Source of the DNA: Anthonomus grandis grandis
Lineage: Eukaryota; Arthropoda; Insecta; Coleoptera; Curculionidae
NCBI RefSeq assembly: GCF_022605725.1
Contig: NC_065549.1
Span: forward strand, 124,001 to 188,000
DNA length: 64,000 bases
Direction of reading: 5' to 3'
The notes under the pieces are model-generated. The model was not told where the DNA came from. It saw nothing but the letters and a program-made list of their open reading frames with translations, and did not search any database. Below, one piece after another: positions 59,800 through 64,000 of the stretch. How positions within the stretch are numbered: the first letter of the stretch is position 1; each line of letters starts with the position of its first letter. A program made the position numbers and the translations under genes.

Positions 59800-61453
59800 A
59801 TGGTCATCACTTATCGTCATCACAAAGTAAAAAAAAGTACTCCTAAACGGAAACTGCGTCCACCTTGCGGCGAAAAGTGCAGGCTGGGTTGTAGCAAAAA
59901 AATGTGTGAAACGATTAGAAAAAAAATATTTTCCAGTTACTGGAAATTAGCCGATTTAGAAAAACAAAGACTGTTTATTGTTGCTCATACTAATTTTATT
60001 AAACCGAAATATCGATACTCTTGCACTGAAAATTATAGGATGATGAATTCGGCTTTTTATTTTGAAGGAAACAATAATCGACTTAGGGTATGTAAATCCT
60101 TTTTTAAGGCAACACTTGACATAAACGACCCACCGATTCGAACAGCCTTATTAAAAAAGACAGAAAATGGATTTGTCACAGGAGATAGGCGAGGAAAACT
60201 TGGTAAACAGCCTACTGTTGCACCTGAAATTAAGGAAAGTGTAAAAAAGATTTTATAAATGTAATTCCAAGAATAAAATCGCATTATTTAACAGCACAAA
60301 CAAGCCGAGAATATATTGAAGGAGCAAAAAGCTTATATCGCAATTACAAAGAAAAAAGAGAAAAACTTGAACTTCCTTATGCAAGTTATATTATGTTTAA
60401 TCGTACATTTAATGGAGAATTTAACATTTCGTTTTATTTGCCAAAGAAAGATCAATGTGATCAATGTAAGACCTACAAGAATGCGGAGGAAAGGGAAAAA
60501 CAACAACTCAAAAAAGCGTATGATCTTCATCTTAAGGAAAAAGAGTTGAGTCGCAAGGAAAAAGAGAGAGACAAGAATGCACAAAACACTGACTTGAATG
60601 TAGCTGTATATGACTTGCAGGCCGTAATGCCTTTACCAAAAGGTCAAGTTTCCTCATTTTATTATAGAAGCAAGCTTAACTGCTACAATTTTACTATAGG
60701 TGACCTACATGCAAAAAATGTAATATGCTATTTTTGGAATGAGACTGAAGGAAAACAGGGGGCAAATGAAATAGGCAGTTGTGTCCTACAGTATCTTAAA
60801 GATTTGTCCGAAAAGAGCAATAATGGAAACATGGAATTTATTTTCTATTCAACTAACTGCTGCGGGCAACAAAGAAACAAATACCTACTTGCTGCCTATG
60901 CTTGTGCAGTTGCAATTTTCCCAATAAAGAGTATCACCCACAAGTTTCTGATACATGGACACTCCCAAAATGAAGGTGACAATGTACATAGTGTCATCGA
61001 AAAGCAAATTGAGAGGCACATGAAATCCGGCCCAATTTATGTACCGGAACAGTACTCTACACTCATTCGTACAGCAAAAAAAAATGGACCACCTTACATA
61101 GTTCACGAACTAACTTATGAGAGCTTCTACGATTTAAAAATCTTACAGGAAAATTTGGGAAGTAATTTCAATATCGACGTCAATAAACACAAAGTTAAGT
61201 GGCATGATATAAAAGTACTGAGAGTTGAAAAGGAAGACCCAAGGAGATTTTATTATAAAACGTCGTATGAAGATATTAATTCCAGATCAGTTGATATGCT
61301 CGAGAAAATTTTGAATCTGTTAGTCTGTCTGGAGCTTATGTCAATAGAATTCCTTTAGCGGAAAATAAAAAAAAAGACCTAAAAGAGTTAGTTGACAAAA
61401 ACATTATACCCGAATATTATTATAATTCATTTTATAAAGAAATTATTGACTAA
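59800..61453 (+). pseudogene. DUF7869-like transposon protein, frameshifted
   Basis: Part one (59800-60258) starts MVITYRHHKVKKSTPKRKLR, has a cysteine patch PPCGEKCRLGCSKKMCETI and RVCKSFFKATLDI. A one-base shift in the A-run near 60245 leads to part two: SHYLTAQTSREYIEGAKSL, YLPKKDQCDQCKTYKNAE, a charged coiled-coil-like KEKELSRKEKERDKN, VYDLQAVMPLPKGQVSSFYY, FIFYSTNCCGQQRNKYL and HSQNEGDNVHSVIEKQ. Another shift near 61305 opens the true end, which stops at TAA 61451-61453. Related insect proteins usually have YSDNC; here it is YSTNC (ACT at 60852-60854), so one likely acidic catalytic residue is lost. A transposase role rests on the TIR context and is inference. Confidence 0.75.
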
Positions 61454-62273
61454 AATTTCAGTTATATACGACTATAAATTTTAGTAGTTCTATTGTTATT
61501 CCTAAATTAACCTAATAATATTCAAAACTGTTTTGTGTATTTTAGCTGGTAAAATGTGTATTAGTAACTTTTTAGTATTTTTTTTTTAGAAGTTAAGTGA
61601 CTTCAGTTTTACTTTTGATATGTTTATTATTTAGTACCAAAGATATCCTGTGTTACTAGTTTTGTTTCGAACTTTGTTTCCAAAATTATAGCCAAGTTGT
61701 GTTATCTCTAGTGAAGCGAGGTAAGAGCTAAGTCTACTGAGATTTACCTTAATTTTTATTTCAATGTAACCTAAAAATATGTATTAACCAAAAATAAATG
61801 AAACGGAGTTTTTTATGTTTATGTTGTGTTATGATGCTCTTGAATGACAAGATTAGATCTATTATCTGGTAAATACAAAATAAAACTAAAATATTCTTCA
61901 CTGGACAACAAAAAGAAAATAAAAAGAAAAGAACATTTTCAAATATCAACCTATTTAACTCAGTGCTTTTTTTTGTTAATAGTACCCAAGAAAAAAGAAT
62001 AATATTTATCTAAAAGCTAAATTATTTAATATGGACTCAACTAAAAAAAAAATAAGCAAGGCAATCATCAAAAGTGTCATTTTCATAGTTACATACATTT
62101 AAAGTGACACAAGCCAAGATACTACACTTGGCGAAACTTAAAAAATGACACAACTCACAAAATAGGTTTTAAACAAGATAATGTAAAAATGTATATTTTG
62201 TAAAGTTTGTTAGGAATCTCTGTTACACATAGCCAGATAATGGCAATACAAAATTCAATAAAAATGATACATT

Positions 62274-62600
62274 TTAGACAGTACACGTTTTTTTTTTTCT
62301 GAAAAACGAACAATTTAGACTTGTGTCACTTTTGAAGTAAGGGTGCGATATAAGTACATCATTTGAATAATTTTTCATCAATTTTTCGGCTATATCATAT
62401 TTTCGATAAATTTCTTGCCTGACACGTAGCAGTTTTTGCTTATTTGCCAAAATTACAAAAATTGGACAAAATGCATCTAGAAAGTCTGCTCCTCTACTGG
62501 TAACGTTTTTAAAGATAACAACACACAAGCATCGGTAAATTTTTTAAAATCATCAGCTATAAAACTTTTAAACATTGACATTTTGAATAATTGTTCTGAT
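62274..62600 (-). CDS. Possible second small frame of the transposon, minus strand
   Basis: Minus-strand frames give MSMFKSFIADDFKKFTDAC from about 62582 and, in the next frame, CVVIFKNVTSRGADFLDAF, CPIFVILANKQKLLRVRQEI and YRKYDIAEKLMKNYSND, to 62274. The two would join by one frameshift or a small splice. It sits inside the TIRs, opposite in strand to the main gene and convergent with it. I do not recognise a family, and AT-rich chance frames are common here. Confidence 0.3.
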
Positions 62601-62821
62601 GATATCATTTACAAAAGCCAAAAATTAAATGGATTAAATTCATCGTCTTTCTAAATCTTAACGCGTCTTAGGGCCGTAGTTCCATAGTGACACCACAGTC
62701 TAACAGTTGAAATCTATATACTTTGGTGACACCTTTCCGGTATGGGTCTCTATACTCAAATGTTTTCTACTGTTGCACTGCCTAACCCCTACAAGTTTGA
62801 TCTCATAGCTCTCACTGTATA

Positions 62822-64000
62822 AACATTAAAATATTTCACTATAATAAATATTTTCTCAAGTTAGATTTCACATTTTATCCACTAATTTTACACCGTGAAC
62901 GTTAAAACAGGTTTCGTCTTTATAAATGAATAATTTCGCCTCACGGCAAGTTCATCGCTTCAATTAAATCATGGGGTATTACATAAATGAAATCAACAAT
63001 GCGTATGTCAGATTATGTAAATAAAAATAATGTTGTTCTATTCATGAAAATATCGCGTCGCCTTATACAGATCGGATTTGATTTAATCGAAATTTTGACT
63101 CGACGATAGAAAAATCGACAACCAGGTCAAAATAAAGGACAAACTCTCAAATAAAAAAAAGCGGCGATTCGTTAATGATTACAAGTCATAAAACGCAACA
63201 GAAAGTGGTTTTATTATTATTTTAATAATGCCGCATTACTGTTTGTAATGAACTCTACTACTCGCTTTAATAATATGATTTATTTTATTACTGACATGTG
63301 TGTGTGTGCACTTTAAAGTTGGATGGATTTTATCAGTTTTTTGACAGATGAGAGGCGTTAAAAATTACAGTTTTTTCCCTGAGGCCAAACGATTATTAGT
63401 TGAGTGTTTAAAGACATAAAAGTACATATGGTTGTTTGGTGGCTGTTAAAACAAAACCTTGACGGTGATTATATAAATATTATAATTCCCAATTGAATAA
63501 TTTATTTTATGTAAAGATATCAAGAATTTTAGTCAAATGAATGGTATACTATTCATATCTTATAGCCACTTAAATGGAAATCAAATTATGTAGAGATCCT
63601 TTGCTCTGCATACTTCTCTTTAAAATTGATTATTATATTCAAATGTCCTCTCTCATAAATATTAAAAAAAACCAATTAACTCCATCATTGAAAAATCCTC
63701 CTTGAAGTATCTAAGTAATATAAAAAAATCATTGTCTCGCCTCATTTATCCAACCAATAGGCAATCGAACGCTGATTATTCGAGTACTGAAAATTACCAT
63801 TTTTTTAATTTGTACGGCCCATTGTAAGAGCAGCCTCGTGAGAATAGAAAGATAAAAGTAAATAATGAAGGCACTCAAAGTCTCTGTTTGTTAACTGTTT
63901 GCCTGTATATGCCATAAAAAGACCTTTGACGAGTACAACATACATTGAGAAAAAAAATAAATAAATAAATAAAAATGCCGAAGTTATTTATTTAAATTGG
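62822..64000. other. AT-rich sequence to the window edge, no gene recognised
   Basis: Short microsatellites: (TG)n near 63296-63308 and (AAAT)n near 63952-63973. No supported coding region or element end. Confidence 0.4.

Larger units (their letters stand above)
59519..62817 (+). mobile_element. 3.3-kb DNA transposon with about 95-bp TIRs and TATA target duplication
   Basis: The left end CAGGGCGTTTCAGAACTATG at 59519 continues with GGATCAAACTTGTAGGGGTTA, CAGTGCAACAGTAGA and AGTATAGAGAC. The right end, in reverse complement from 62817, reads CAGTGAGAGCTATGAGATC, AAACTTGTAGGGGTTA, CAGTGCAACAGTAGA and AGTATAGAGAC. TATA flanks both sides (59515-59518 and 62818-62821). The element encloses a plus-strand DUF7869-like gene and a possible second frame on the minus strand. 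The termini resemble the common insect TATACAGGGTGT-type ends. Confidence 0.85.

Noticed and set aside
60333..61106. Minus-strand frames at 60333 and 60885 and a plus frame at 60316
   Set aside because: Shadows of the DUF7869-like gene.

Overview
The window looks like eukaryotic, most likely insect, DNA. It is AT-rich and gene-poor, it carries a long complex satellite, and its mobile-element relics belong to families known from arthropod genomes (mariner/Tc1-like, a non-LTR retroelement, a DUF7869-like transposon, and two poorly described TIR-transposon proteins). A beetle is plausible, but the sequence alone does not prove it. I see no bacterial genes, operons, CRISPR array, rRNA or tRNA.

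Positions 1-23439 are one uninterrupted head-to-tail satellite array with a 366-bp monomer (about 64 monomers, already running at the left edge). It is not uniform. Some stretches have a dimeric higher-order period (732 bp), others a trimeric one (1098 bp). A block of roughly 8-9 kb has been duplicated inside the array as a mosaic, with the copy offset jumping between whole-monomer values. The array stops abruptly, mid-monomer, at 23439. A single strongly diverged copy (about 1.2 monomers) reappears 35 kb away at 58493-58925, abutting an unrelated heterodimeric tandem repeat of about 220 bp (56868-58492).

Positions 23440-64000 are AT-rich single-copy DNA peppered with dead or dying mobile elements. 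In order: a small hairpin MITE (30241-30464); a decayed multi-domain transposon gene on the minus strand that still shows a 172-bp GT-AG intron (31082-32808) and the C-terminal half of a related gene on the plus strand (41473-42465), both possibly Academ-like; a Tc1-like remnant (32880-33110); a 2.6-kb transposon with very long terminal inverted repeats, a TATA target duplication and a nested insertion (36199-38788); a mariner/IS630-type element with about 300-bp TIRs (45625-47513) lying inside a 7-kb inverted-repeat pair (43209-50196); a 5'-truncated LINE with a mutated YADD box (51545-53215); and a 3.3-kb TATA-flanked transposon with a DUF7869-like gene (59519-62817). Every transposase I could read is broken by frameshifts or stops, and three also lack a catalytic acid.

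The best candidate for a host gene is a short exon at 55773-55890. It has an in-frame upstream stop, a good start context, a clear signal peptide and a phase-1 GT donor. It lies about 230 bp downstream of a CpG-rich island (55255-55545) with palindromic CRE-like sites and a poly-alanine reading frame. If this is right, the tandem repeat, the solo satellite copy and the DUF7869-like transposon all lie downstream of that donor, in or beyond the gene's first intron.
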